A stretch of 64,000 nt of DNA from Nocardia crassostreae (GTDB lineage Bacteria; Actinomycetota; Actinomycetes; Mycobacteriales; Mycobacteriaceae): positions 365,100 through 429,099 of the forward strand of contig NZ_BDCH01000020.1 of NCBI RefSeq assembly GCF_001613405.1. The letters are read 5' to 3'. The notes under the pieces are model-generated. The model did not search any database, was not told the DNA's origin, and saw only the letters and a program-made list of their open reading frames with translations. Both the position numbers and the translations under genes were made by a program. The number at the start of each line of letters is the position of its first letter. Within the stretch, counting starts at the first letter, position 1. This document shows positions 34,440-42,278 of this stretch, piece by piece.

Positions 34440-35021
34440 TCATTTGATCCACAGCCAGCCGATCTTGTCGTAGGTCTTGTAACGGACAGCCCGTTGTTCG
34501 AACCGGAATGAGCGCATGAGCTGATAGCCGGGTTCGACCACATCGCGATACAATCTGTCGGAAATGATGAATTCCAGGTCGGAGTCCGGGTTTTCGGTCA
34601 CGGCGTTGCGGAGAGCCGCGCTGTCGAGCAGGCGGCTGACCTCCACGATGGTCTCGCCGTGGAAGCCGAGGTCACCGGGCCCGAACAAGCCGATAGCCGC
34701 GGCGGCTCGCAGTCGCATCCGATCGCGGTACCGGCGGTTGTCCGCGTGAATCCGCTCCTGCCAACCGCCCATCAAAGCGGCAAGCGCCTTGGGGACCTCG
34801 ACCTCCAGCGGCAGAAAGACGAACAGACCGTCGCCGGTGCCCTGCCAATCCGTCTGCTCGAGGTCGATACCGAGACCGTCGAGCACCTGTGACACCAATC
34901 GGGCCAGCCGCTGTTGGATCTCGTCCCGTTCGGGGACGAGGCGGCTGCTGTATCCGACGATGTCGACCCCGAACCCCAGGCGCATCTGTACCCGTGCGTC
35001 CAGATTGACCCACATGTGCAT
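34440..35021 (-). CDS. Class III-type nucleotide cyclase (putative Pycsar cyclase, PycC)
   Basis: A 193-residue stand-alone cyclase domain. FGVDIVGYSSR carries the first metal aspartate (Asp20) and TGDGLFVFLP the second (Asp63), in the usual class III spacing; later GFHGETIVEVSRLLDSAALR matches the region that contacts the nucleotide and dimer partner. Small, undecorated cyclases next to a PycTM effector are characteristic of Pycsar, where the enzyme makes cyclic CMP or UMP after phage infection. Base specificity cannot be decided here. ATG 35021 has GGAG six bases upstream. It heads an operon with the PycTM-like gene and diverges from the HTH/TPR gene. Confidence 0.82.
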   Translation of the reverse strand: MHMWVNLDARVQMRLGFGVDIVGYSSRLVPERDEIQQRLARLVSQVLDGLGIDLEQTDWQGTGDGLFVFLPLEVEVPKALAALMGGWQERIHADNRRYRDRMRLRAAAAIGLFGPGDLGFHGETIVEVSRLLDSAALRNAVTENPDSDLEFIISDRLYRDVVEPGYQLMRSFRFEQRAVRYKTYDKIGWLWIK

Positions 35022-35140
35022 GTCGACTCCGAAATCTCTAAGGGAAGGTCTGTTTCGAGGTCAGGGAATCATGCGTGGTTATCGGCGTACGAGCGGCGGA
35101 GTATGGACTTCGCGAAACCGCGACATCGCCGGGAACCCGG

Positions 35141-35170
35141 TTGTCCAACGTTGGGTAAACCACCGATACT
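35141..35170 (+). promoter_or_regulatory. Probable promoter of the HTH/TPR gene (leaderless type)
   Basis: TTGTCC (35141-35146), 18 bases, GATACT (35165-35170), then five bases to GTG 35176. The arrangement copies the tetR promoter at 31250-31286. The start would be leaderless. Confidence 0.5.
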
Positions 35171-35175
35171 CGAGG

Positions 35176-36897
35176 GTGTCGACAGACCGCGATCCGGCCG
35201 TAGCGCCAGCTTCGGAATCGGAGCCGACGTTCAGCGCCGAGGATGTCCGAGCGCTGCGAGAGTGGTTGCTGACGCGATTGCGGTCTGGCCAGGAGTCGCC
35301 CTACCGCTCACGGTCGGGGGAGTTGCCCTCGATCCTGGATCCGGTGGTCGCGGGGGCGACTCCGGCGCAGTTGCGAGCCGGGTTGGCGTGGATTGTCGTG
35401 AGTGAACGGTCAGCGCTGGGGCTCACCGCCCAGGACGTGACGCTGTGGATGGAAAGCGCGGGTCTGCGCGGTATTCGCACCGCCGTACGCCTGTTGGCAG
35501 ACCAGTACGGGTTGTCTTCGCGGCAGTTGCATCGCCGTATTCATCGAGTCGATGACAAGACCGCACAGCTGTTTCGAACCGTGCGGCCACGGCTCCTGGA
35601 GTGGGCGCGGCCACAGGATTGTGGTCTGGGATCGGTCTCCCTGGTGGAGTTGGTCGAGGCCGCTCGCGCGGACAGCCACACCGTGGCCGAGACCGTCCGT
35701 GGACTGGATGCGGTGCGACAGTTCGCGCGTCGCAACGGCTTATCCGATGCCGCCGCGGCGCAGGACCGATATCTGCGCGGCGACAAGGACAAGCGATATC
35801 GCGATTCGGGGCGCACGTACGGCTGGCTGAACACACTGGCCAACAACCCTCCCACACCGGCAAGACCCTCGTGCGATCCGGCGACCCTGCTCACCTGTCA
35901 CGGATTGGAACTCGCACAAGACCCGACGTCCGCACTCGCGAACGTGAACTCGGCCATCGCGACTCAACAGCGCTCTGCATTGCCGATGCTGCTCGCGCAC
36001 GCCGGGCGACTTGTCCCCGACGTCAGTGCCGCCGGAGCCGAAGCGTGGCTGAGCTATCTGCACCTGAGCTATCACACGGCCATGGAATCGGAACATATCG
36101 CCGGGCTCCGTTTCGCACGGGCGCTACAAGCCGACGCCGTGCGGTTCGCCCCACAGGGCGTGGCGGACTATCGCGTCCGGATGGGAATCGGCGGACGAGG
36201 CCACCTCCTGCAGATGTTCGGCCACTATGACGCCGCCATCGCCTGCTACACCGAGGTAATCAGACACGCACAGCACTTCTGCACCGACACAGACGAACAC
36301 GAGGAGTCACTGCACAACGCCTACGCCCAGCTTGCCTATACCCGAATGCTGGCCGGATACGACCTCAACCCCGCCAAGAAGGCGCTCGCCCGGGCCGAAG
36401 CCATCGCCGACCGCTACGGCGACAACCTCGAAATCCAATTCACCAGGGCACGACGCATTCTCGAGGTACGCCTCACGGAAACCATTCAGCTGCAAAGCTT
36501 GTCGATGCGCTCGTCGCCGAGCAGCAAGGCCGCACTCGTAGACAACCAACTCGCCGAGTTGCTGCGTGTCACCGACGCAATCGACAAGCCCAACCGGAGA
36601 TTGGCCGCCCACGACCTGCTGCTGCTGTACGCGGTCGCCACCCGCGACGCCGGGCTGGCGCTGCAGGCCCGCAATGGCTTTCAACGCAGTACCGACCGAA
36701 TCGGCGGATTCGCCAATCTCACCGATCGCTTCAACGCACGACTTCGCTCGGCTGCCGCACTGTCACCGGCCTTCGCCGATATCGCCCCGGTCACCGGCCC
36801 ACCTGATCCGCTGCGCTCCACGATCGGCACGCCACCCCGATCGACCGGACTCCTCGTCCACATCACCGGTCGCGATCCTCGACAGCCACACGATTGA
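35176..36897 (+). CDS. HTH/TPR-like protein divergent from Pycsar operon
   Basis: A protein of 573 residues that I do not recognise as a named family. Residues about 22-75 are helical (AEDVRALREWLLTRLRSG); 97-122 (RGIRTAVRLLADQYGLSSRQLHRRI) have a helix-turn-helix look; from about 230 on, helical repeats with TPR character occur (YLHLSYHTAMESEHIAGLRF, LLQMFGHYDAAIACYTEVI, NAYAQLAYTRMLAGYDL, AKKALARAEAIADRYG). The end is Pro/Thr-rich. No catalytic motif is seen. GTG 35176 is chosen from the promoter position; an in-frame ATG at 35071 is an alternative. It shares the inserted segment with the cyclase and effector, so a regulatory or sensing role in defence is possible but unproven. Confidence 0.65.
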   Translation: MSTDRDPAVAPASESEPTFSAEDVRALREWLLTRLRSGQESPYRSRSGELPSILDPVVAGATPAQLRAGLAWIVVSERSALGLTAQDVTLWMESAGLRGIRTAVRLLADQYGLSSRQLHRRIHRVDDKTAQLFRTVRPRLLEWARPQDCGLGSVSLVELVEAARADSHTVAETVRGLDAVRQFARRNGLSDAAAAQDRYLRGDKDKRYRDSGRTYGWLNTLANNPPTPARPSCDPATLLTCHGLELAQDPTSALANVNSAIATQQRSALPMLLAHAGRLVPDVSAAGAEAWLSYLHLSYHTAMESEHIAGLRFARALQADAVRFAPQGVADYRVRMGIGGRGHLLQMFGHYDAAIACYTEVIRHAQHFCTDTDEHEESLHNAYAQLAYTRMLAGYDLNPAKKALARAEAIADRYGDNLEIQFTRARRILEVRLTETIQLQSLSMRSSPSSKAALVDNQLAELLRVTDAIDKPNRRLAAHDLLLLYAVATRDAGLALQARNGFQRSTDRIGGFANLTDRFNARLRSAAALSPAFADIAPVTGPPDPLRSTIGTPPRSTGLLVHITGRDPRQPHD

Positions 36898-36898
36898 A

Positions 36899-36931
36899 CT
36901 GCACGCCGCCCGCTGAGACGGGCGGAGCCCC
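36899..36931. repeat. Right direct repeat (island boundary)
   Basis: Second copy of the 33-base repeat at 33666-33698 (two differences). It begins one base after the HTH/TPR gene stop and reads as the last codons of a kstD 3' end (Leu-His-Ala-Ala-Arg-stop) though no such gene precedes it here. Confidence 0.85.
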
Positions 36932-36958
36932 CAACTCGCCGTAGCGAGTGGGGGCTCC
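36924..36958. terminator. Bidirectional terminator between HTH/TPR gene and glnA1
   Basis: GGAGCCCCC (36924-36932) pairs with GGGGGCTCC (36950-36958), and ACTCGC (36934-36939) with GCGAGT (36944-36949), one bulged A, loop CGTA. It serves the convergent glnA1. Confidence 0.88.
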
Positions 36959-36983
36959 ACGAGAAGGCTTGCCTCCGAACGAT

Positions 36984-38420
36984 TTACACGTCGAAGTAGA
37001 GCTCGAACTCGTAGGGGTGCGGACGCAGGTTGACGGGCGCGATTTCCTGGGTGCGCTTGATGTCGATCCAGGTCTCGATCAGGTCCTCGGTGAACACGCC
37101 GCCCTCGGTGAGGTAGTCGTGGTCGGCCTCGAGGCGGTCGATGACCGACGCGAGGGAGGTGGGGGCCTGGGGGATGTTCTTGGCCTCCTCGGGCGGGAGC
37201 TCGTAGAGGTCCTTGTCGACCGGGGCGAGGGGCTCGATCTTCTTCTTGATGCCGTCGATACCGGCCATCAGCATGGCGGCGAAGGCCAGGTACGGGTTGC
37301 CCGAGGAGTCCGGGGCGCGGAACTCGATGCGCTTGGCCTTCGGGTTGCTACCGGTGACCGGGATACGCACGGCGGCCGAGCGGTTGCGCTGCGAGTACAC
37401 CAGGTTGATGGGGGCCTCGTAGCCCGGCACCAGACGGTGGTAGGAGTTGATGGTCGGGTTGGTGAACGCCAGCAGCGACGGGGCGTGGTGCAGGATGCCG
37501 CCGATGTAGTGACGCGCGATGTCCGACAGGCCCGCGTAACCGGCCTCGTCGTGGAACAGCGGCTTGCCGTCCTTCCACAGCGACTGGTGGGCGTGCATGC
37601 CCGAGCCATTGTCGCCGAACAGCGGCTTCGGCATGAAGGTAACGGTCTTACCCTCCTGCCACGCGGTGTTCTTCACGATGTACTTGAACAGCTGCAGATC
37701 GTCCGCCGCGCCCAGCAGGGTGTTGAAGCGGTAGTTGATCTCGGCCTGACCGGCGGTGCCGACCTCGTGGTGGCCGCGCTCCAGCTCGAAGCCCGCGTTC
37801 TGCAGGTTGGTCGAGATCTTGTCGCGCAGGTCGACGTAGTGGTCGTACGGGGCGACGGGGAAGTAACCGCCCTTGTTGCGAACCTTGTAGCCACGGTTCG
37901 GGGTGCCGTCCGGGTTGTACTCGGCGCCGGTGTTCCAGGAGCCCGAGATCGACTCGATCTCGTAGAAGGCGCCGTTCATGGCCGAGTCGTAGCGGATCGA
38001 GTCGAAGATGTAGAACTCCGCCTCGGCGCCGAAGTAGCAGGTGTCGGCGATACCGGTCGAACGCAGGTACTCCTCCGCCTTGCGCGCGATATTGCGCGGG
38101 TCGCGGGAGTAGGCCTCACGGGTGAACGGATCGTGGACGAAGAAGTTCAGGTTCAGGGTCTTCGCGGCACGGAAGGGATCGATCCGGGCGGTGCTGAAGT
38201 CGGGGAGCAGGAGCATGTCCGACTCGTCGATCGACTGGAAGCCGCGGACGGACGAGCCGTCGAACGCGAGGCCTTCCTCAGCGAGGTCGGCGGTGAACGC
38301 CTTTGCCGGGATGGAGAAGTGCTGCTGCACACCGGGGAGGTCGGTGAAACGAACGTCGACGTATTCGACGTCCTCCTCCTTGATGTACTTGATGACCTCG
38401 TCGGCAGTGCTGAATGCCAC
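36984..38420 (-). CDS. glnA1: Glutamine synthetase type I (GlnA1)
   Basis: The main ammonia-assimilating enzyme, making glutamine from glutamate, ammonia and ATP as a dodecamer. The 478-residue protein has YFGAEAEFYIFDSIRYD (metal ligands), ERGHHEVGTAGQAEINYRF, SGMHAHQSLWKDGKPLF, NLVYSQRNRSAAVRIPVTG and the adenylylation loop DLYELPPEE, whose Tyr is the GlnE target. The GTG start has AAGGAG seven bases upstream. A GlnR box lies 80-117 bases upstream, so induction by nitrogen limitation is expected. It converges with the Pycsar-island HTH/TPR gene. Confidence 0.98.
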   Translation of the reverse strand: MAFSTADEVIKYIKEEDVEYVDVRFTDLPGVQQHFSIPAKAFTADLAEEGLAFDGSSVRGFQSIDESDMLLLPDFSTARIDPFRAAKTLNLNFFVHDPFTREAYSRDPRNIARKAEEYLRSTGIADTCYFGAEAEFYIFDSIRYDSAMNGAFYEIESISGSWNTGAEYNPDGTPNRGYKVRNKGGYFPVAPYDHYVDLRDKISTNLQNAGFELERGHHEVGTAGQAEINYRFNTLLGAADDLQLFKYIVKNTAWQEGKTVTFMPKPLFGDNGSGMHAHQSLWKDGKPLFHDEAGYAGLSDIARHYIGGILHHAPSLLAFTNPTINSYHRLVPGYEAPINLVYSQRNRSAAVRIPVTGSNPKAKRIEFRAPDSSGNPYLAFAAMLMAGIDGIKKKIEPLAPVDKDLYELPPEEAKNIPQAPTSLASVIDRLEADHDYLTEGGVFTEDLIETWIDIKRTQEIAPVNLRPHPYEFELYFDV

Positions 38421-38818
38421 GTAGTACTCCTTACGGATCGGTTCCCAGCCAGTGTGGTGACTGCATGGGTTCGTCGCGACCAGACGGTATGGACGCGAAG
38501 TTTCCCCACAATCAAGACTGTGTTTCGCCAGTGTTACACGTACCGCTGATCGCAGGTCCGACGGCGCTCGCGGGTCCGCGAGACAGCCGGCGCGGTAATC
38601 GAAAGATGCTCGACCAGCACCGACATCCTGCCACCGACCTCGGCTGCAAGGCCGTTAAGACGCCGAAAAGATAGGGGTCTTACCTTCCCCCGGCCCGTCG
38701 CGGTGAGAATTTTCACCGTCAGGCACCTTTCCGGCTATCTCGGATGCTGGGAAATTGCCTGAGACCGGATCGCGAGGGCCTCGCACCGCCCGTCGGCGCG
38801 CCGAATAAGGTGGATGTC
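38421..38818. other. Divergent regulatory region of glnA1 and RDD gene
   Basis: Nearly 400 bases without a gene. It contains the GlnR box at 38500-38537 and the glnA1 ribosome-binding site (AAGGAG, about 38428-38433). Toward the RDD gene no clear promoter was identified, and I see no conserved small gene. Confidence 0.6.
38500..38537 (-). promoter_or_regulatory. GlnR binding box upstream of glnA1
   Basis: Read on the minus strand the sequence is GTAAC-n6-GAAAC-n6-TTGAT-n6-GAAAC. Spacing is exactly that of the actinobacterial GlnR consensus (gTnAC-n6-GaAAC, twice); three of four half-sites are perfect and the third is degenerate. This marks glnA1 as part of the GlnR nitrogen regulon. Confidence 0.88.
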
Positions 38819-39346
38819 ATGGCACGCATCACCGGCTCCTGGCTGTCCGGACCCAACGCCGACTCCGGCAATGACCCGGACGACTATCAGGGCAAGGAAC
38901 TGGGGCTGCCGAAATCCGGGGCGGGCGCCCTCGCGCCCATGGTGCGCCGGGTCCCTGCGCTACTGGTGGACTGGTTCATCGCCATGGGCCTGGCGGCCCT
39001 CATCGTCCGGCCCAATGCCGATGAGCTGATTGCCAAGATGGACATCCCCGCAGGTGAGGCGCCCCCGCCGGACTGGGTCGTGGCAGTCGGCTCGCTGTCG
39101 ACGCCGACACTGCTGGTCTGGTTCGCCATCGGCGTCGCGGCGGTTACCCTGTTCGGATTCACCCCCGGCCAGTACTTCCTCAAGCTCCGTGTCCTGCGCG
39201 TCGACGCCGCCGCGCCCGTCGGATTCGTCCGGGCCCTGGCCCGGCAAGTCATCCTGCTGTTCGTGGTTCCAGCCCTGTTCACCGATGCCGACGGCCGCGG
39301 TATGCACGACCGCGCCACCGGCACCGCGCTGGTCTACAGCCGATAG
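38819..39346 (+). CDS. RDD family membrane protein (Rv2219A-like)
   Basis: A 175-residue protein with a soluble N-terminal part (about 40 residues, DDYQGKELGLPKSG) followed by an RDD domain: VRRVPALLVDWFIAMGLAALIV opens with the Arg and Asp that name the family, a second membrane helix (STPTLLVWFAIGVAAVTLF), GQYFLKLRVLRVD, and a last helix RALARQVILLFVVPALF followed by GRGMHDRATGTALVY. Role unknown; in mycobacteria the homolog sits next to glnA1 as here. ATG 38819 follows AAGG. An upstream in-frame extension to 38744 has no site and is not used. Confidence 0.9.
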   Translation: MARITGSWLSGPNADSGNDPDDYQGKELGLPKSGAGALAPMVRRVPALLVDWFIAMGLAALIVRPNADELIAKMDIPAGEAPPPDWVVAVGSLSTPTLLVWFAIGVAAVTLFGFTPGQYFLKLRVLRVDAAAPVGFVRALARQVILLFVVPALFTDADGRGMHDRATGTALVYSR

Positions 39347-39404
39347 AAATCACCCTTAGCCGAATGTTCACCCCATGTTGCCTTCGCTAGGTATCGTGGC
39401 GGCG

Positions 39405-39445
39405 ATCTGCCGTGGCCGAGGCGCTGAGCTCGGGCCACGGCAGAT
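39405..39445 (+). terminator. Hairpin between RDD and esterase genes
   Basis: ATCTGCCGTGGCC (39405-39417) and GGCCACGGCAGAT (39433-39445) are perfect complements with a 15-base loop. No T run follows. It may terminate the RDD transcript or act in the leader of the esterase mRNA. Confidence 0.6.
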
Positions 39446-39472
39446 AGCTGTTGCTGTGCTGTTGGAGGATCA

Positions 39473-40402
39473 ATGGGTGAGAACTATCGGACTGCCGCGC
39501 GCGGAATCAGCCGGCGGTCACTGTTCGCATCCACGGGGCTGCTGGGTCTGGCCGCGGCCGGAGCGGCGGTGAGCGCGGGCGTGAACGCCGAACCGGGTGG
39601 CGAGGGCGTGCGGCGGGTGCTGCACGCCGGACATATTTCGGACGGGCCGGGAGCGACGCTGCTCGGCATCGCGCCGATCATCCGGGCCGAGCGATTGCAC
39701 TCGCCCGCGCGCGGGCGGGCGGTGAACGTCGTCACCATCCTGCCGCCCGGTGTGCGCACCGAGGGCCTGCCCATGTCGCTGCTGCTGCACGGCTTGCATG
39801 GCAATGCCCACGAGGCGGCCGTCGGCGACCTGGGCGGCGTCCTGGCCGCCATGGTCGCGGCCCGCCTGGTGCCCGCCTTCGGATTCATGGCCATCGACGG
39901 CGGCGACACCTACTGGCACGAACACCACAGCGGTGACGATCCGATGCGCATGCTGCTCGACGACGCCCCGCGCTGGCTCACCGAACGCGGGCTCGGCGGT
40001 CCGGGCGGCGAACCGTTCGCCTGCACCGGCACCTCCACGGGCGGCTTCGGCGCCCTGCTGTATTCGCGGCGCCGGACCGAACGCGGCCGTCCCGCCAAGG
40101 CCATCGCCACCATCTCGCCCGGCCTGATCACCTCGTGGTCGAAGGCATTGCGCAAGCGCAATGCCTTCGACAATGCCGACGAATGGGCCGCCCTGGACCC
40201 GCTGCGCAATATCGACAAGCTCGGCCCGTCCCCGATCGCCCTGTGGGTCGGCGACCGCGACAAGTTCGTCGAGGGCGGCCGCCAGTTCATCGCCAATGCG
40301 CGCCCCGAGGTCGGGCTGGTGACGCCCGGCGGCCACACCGAGGAGTACTGGCGCACCATCACTCCGGATGCGGTGCGATTCCTCGGCAAGTACGCGGGCT
40401 GA
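39473..40402 (+). CDS. Tat-exported esterase (alpha/beta hydrolase, EstD/mycolyltransferase-like fold)
   Basis: A 309-residue secreted hydrolase. The N terminus shows a twin-arginine signal (GISRRSLFASTGLLGLAAAG) with cleavage near residue 38. The mature protein has MSLLLHGLHGNAHEAAVGDLG, AIDGGDTYWHEHHSGDD and a nucleophile elbow FACTGTSTGGFGALLY (Ser in GTSTGG). Asp (LWVGDRDKFVEGG) and His (TPGGHTEEYWR) complete the triad. The layout resembles secreted esterase-D/antigen-85-like enzymes; substrate unknown. GGAGG lies six bases before ATG. A single gene between hairpin 39405 and the molybdoenzyme operon. Confidence 0.85.
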   Translation: MGENYRTAARGISRRSLFASTGLLGLAAAGAAVSAGVNAEPGGEGVRRVLHAGHISDGPGATLLGIAPIIRAERLHSPARGRAVNVVTILPPGVRTEGLPMSLLLHGLHGNAHEAAVGDLGGVLAAMVAARLVPAFGFMAIDGGDTYWHEHHSGDDPMRMLLDDAPRWLTERGLGGPGGEPFACTGTSTGGFGALLYSRRRTERGRPAKAIATISPGLITSWSKALRKRNAFDNADEWAALDPLRNIDKLGPSPIALWVGDRDKFVEGGRQFIANARPEVGLVTPGGHTEEYWRTITPDAVRFLGKYAG

Positions 40403-40492
40403 GCGGTTTTCCCGTATGACGGGCGTACGCTGACTCCAGCGCAGTGGTCCGGATCCATGCAGTGACCCGCCGTTCTCCGGAGGAGCGATCGC

Positions 40493-41092
40493 ATGAGCAT
40501 CTTCTCGCCCGGCTTTCAGGGACGTCCGCGTCCGCGCAGTGATCGGACGCCGCCGGGCCAATACCTGACCGACGACTTCCCGGTCCTGTCCGCCGGTCCC
40601 ACTCCGCGCATCGACCTGAACCGCTGGCAGTTCAGCATCACCAATGAGCTCGGCCGCCAATACACCTGGAGCTGGCCGCAATTCATGTCGCTGCCGCAGG
40701 CCAAACCCCGGGTCGACATCCACTGCGTGACCCGCTGGTCCAAACTCGACACCGACTGGCAGGGCGTCGCCTTCGACACACTGCTCGAAAACGTCGAAAC
40801 CCAAGCCGAATTCGCCTACGTCACCAGTTACGGCGGCTACACCACCAACCTGCCCCTCGAGGATCTGCTCGACGGCCGCGCCTGGATCGTGCACACCTAC
40901 GGCGGCCAGGACCTGCATCCCGAACACGGTGGTCCGGCCCGCCTGCTGATCCCGCACCTGTATCTCTGGAAATCCGCCAAGTGGGTCAAGAGCATCCAAC
41001 TCCTCGATCAGGACGAACCCGGATTCTGGGAAACCGCCGGTTACCACAGCTACGGTGACCCGTGGCGCGAACAGCGCTACCAGGGCGACTGA
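40493..41092 (+). CDS. Sulfite oxidase-like molybdopterin-dependent oxidoreductase
   Basis: A 199-residue protein consisting of the oxidoreductase molybdopterin domain of the sulfite oxidase/YedY family. The conserved molybdenum-ligand cysteine is in VDIHCVTRWSKLDTDWQGV. Further family segments are SYGGYTTNLPLEDLLDGRAWIVHTY, HGGPARLLIPHLYLWKSAKWV and the final LLDQDEPGFWE. There is no signal peptide, so it should be cytosolic. Its stop overlaps the start of the flavin reductase gene (TGATG), indicating a coupled pair in which the reductase supplies or accepts electrons. The natural substrate is unknown. ATG 40493 follows GGAGG. Confidence 0.92.
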   Translation: MSIFSPGFQGRPRPRSDRTPPGQYLTDDFPVLSAGPTPRIDLNRWQFSITNELGRQYTWSWPQFMSLPQAKPRVDIHCVTRWSKLDTDWQGVAFDTLLENVETQAEFAYVTSYGGYTTNLPLEDLLDGRAWIVHTYGGQDLHPEHGGPARLLIPHLYLWKSAKWVKSIQLLDQDEPGFWETAGYHSYGDPWREQRYQGD

Positions 41093-41871
41093 TGCGCTGG
41101 CAGCCCGCCGAACTCCTCACGGCCCACCCCGAAACCCCTTCCGCTCGCACCCTCACCCTCCGCGTCCCCGGCTGGCCCGGCCACCTCCCCGGCCAGCACC
41201 TCGACGTTCGCCTCACCGCCCCCGACGGCTACCGCGCCGCCCGCAGCTACTCCCTGTCGGCCCCCGCGAACGGCGACACCGTCGAGATCACCATCCAACG
41301 CGTCCCCGACGGCGAAGTCTCCGGCTACCTGGTCGACCACTACCCCATCGGCGCCCTGATAGAAGTCCGCGGCCCCATCGGCGGCTGGTTCGTCTGGAAT
41401 CCGGAATCCGACGGCCACGCAGTCCTGATAGCGGGCGGCTCCGGCATCGTCCCACTCGCTGCCATGCTCCGCGCCCGCCGAAAGTCCGCGAACACCAGCA
41501 GATTCCGCCTCCTGTACTCGATGCGCGACCCGGACGACCTCTACTACCGCGACGAATTGCTCGTGGACGAGAAGCAGCACACCGCCGAGCGGGTCGACCG
41601 GACGAGCTCGGGCGATGGGCTGGTCCGGATCGAGTCGGGTGTCGATCTGTTCCTCGCCTACACCCGCAGCATCCCTGCCGGTTTCGCAAGACCCGCTGGT
41701 CGGCTCACCGCCGCGGAGATCGCCGCTCTCGCGCTGCCGCCGGGCCCCGACACCACCTCCTATGTGTGCGGTCCGACTCCCTTCGTCGAGTTCGCCGCTA
41801 CCGCACTGGTTTCCGCCGGGCACGATCCGGCCATGATCAAAACCGAACGCTTCGGACCGACAGGGAAATGA
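41092..41871 (+). CDS. FAD/NAD(P)-binding ferredoxin reductase-type protein
   Basis: A 259-residue FNR-fold oxidoreductase with FAD-binding RSYSLSAPANGDTVEITIQR, phosphate-binding GPIGGWFVW, NAD(P)-binding VLIAGGSGIVPLAAMLR and the terminal YVCGPTPFVEFAATAL. No [2Fe-2S] domain is fused. It should pass electrons between NAD(P)H and the molybdoenzyme encoded just upstream, whose stop codon overlaps this start; the DUF6510 gene overlaps its end (ATGA). This three-gene order looks like a conserved actinobacterial unit. Confidence 0.92.
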   Translation: MRWQPAELLTAHPETPSARTLTLRVPGWPGHLPGQHLDVRLTAPDGYRAARSYSLSAPANGDTVEITIQRVPDGEVSGYLVDHYPIGALIEVRGPIGGWFVWNPESDGHAVLIAGGSGIVPLAAMLRARRKSANTSRFRLLYSMRDPDDLYYRDELLVDEKQHTAERVDRTSSGDGLVRIESGVDLFLAYTRSIPAGFARPAGRLTAAEIAALALPPGPDTTSYVCGPTPFVEFAATALVSAGHDPAMIKTERFGPTGK

Positions 41872-42176
41872 CAATGCCGACCCAATACAGCTATACCAGC
41901 GGCACCCACGAGCAGTACTACCTCGACGGCAATGCCATCGCCGGGACCCTGTCCGGAATCTTCGCCGCAGACCTCACCGGCTGCGGATGCCGCTGTGGCG
42001 CATGCGGAGTCATCGAACCCCTGGCCCGCGCCCTCGTCTAAGTCCGCTGCCCGGGCACGGTCGCCCGCTGCCCCCACTGCTCGGCTGTGGTGCTCCGGCT
42101 GACGAGCACGCCGTCCGGCCGCTGGCTCGATTTCGGCCCCGGCGCCTCGCTCTGCCTTCCGTCGTCCGAGGGCTGA
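41868..42176 (+). pseudogene. DUF6510 family protein interrupted by an in-frame TAA
   Basis: The gene starts at ATG 41868 within the ATGA overlap. The first 57 residues (YYLDGNAIAGTLSGIFAADLT, then the cysteine cluster CGCRCGAC) fit the N half of DUF6510. Codon 58 is TAA (42039-42041). In the same frame the conserved C half continues: VRCPGTVARCPHCSAVVLRL with the second CPHC zinc knuckle, then SGRWLDFG, ending at TGA 42174-42176. A TAC or TAT codon at this place would restore a normal protein of about 102 residues. The four-cysteine zinc ribbon is thus split, and the truncated peptide would lack half the metal site. Sequence error or recent decay. Confidence 0.75.
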
Positions 42177-42278
42177 GCGGCTGGGCGGAAGTCGGCCCCG
42201 CCCGACGCACACTCCCGCGTGTCGCCGCCACCAGTTCCCGGTCGGTGGTGTTTCGCATTCGCAGCTAGGCTGCGACCC

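Noticed and set aside
33719..35021. A CBASS system
   Set aside because: The synthase has class III cyclase motifs, not the CD-NTase GS-x-D-x-D signature, and there is no Cap2/Cap3 gene.
36948..38549. Plus-strand open frame over glnA1
   Set aside because: Antisense of glnA1, with Val/Asp/Gly-rich composition and no homology.
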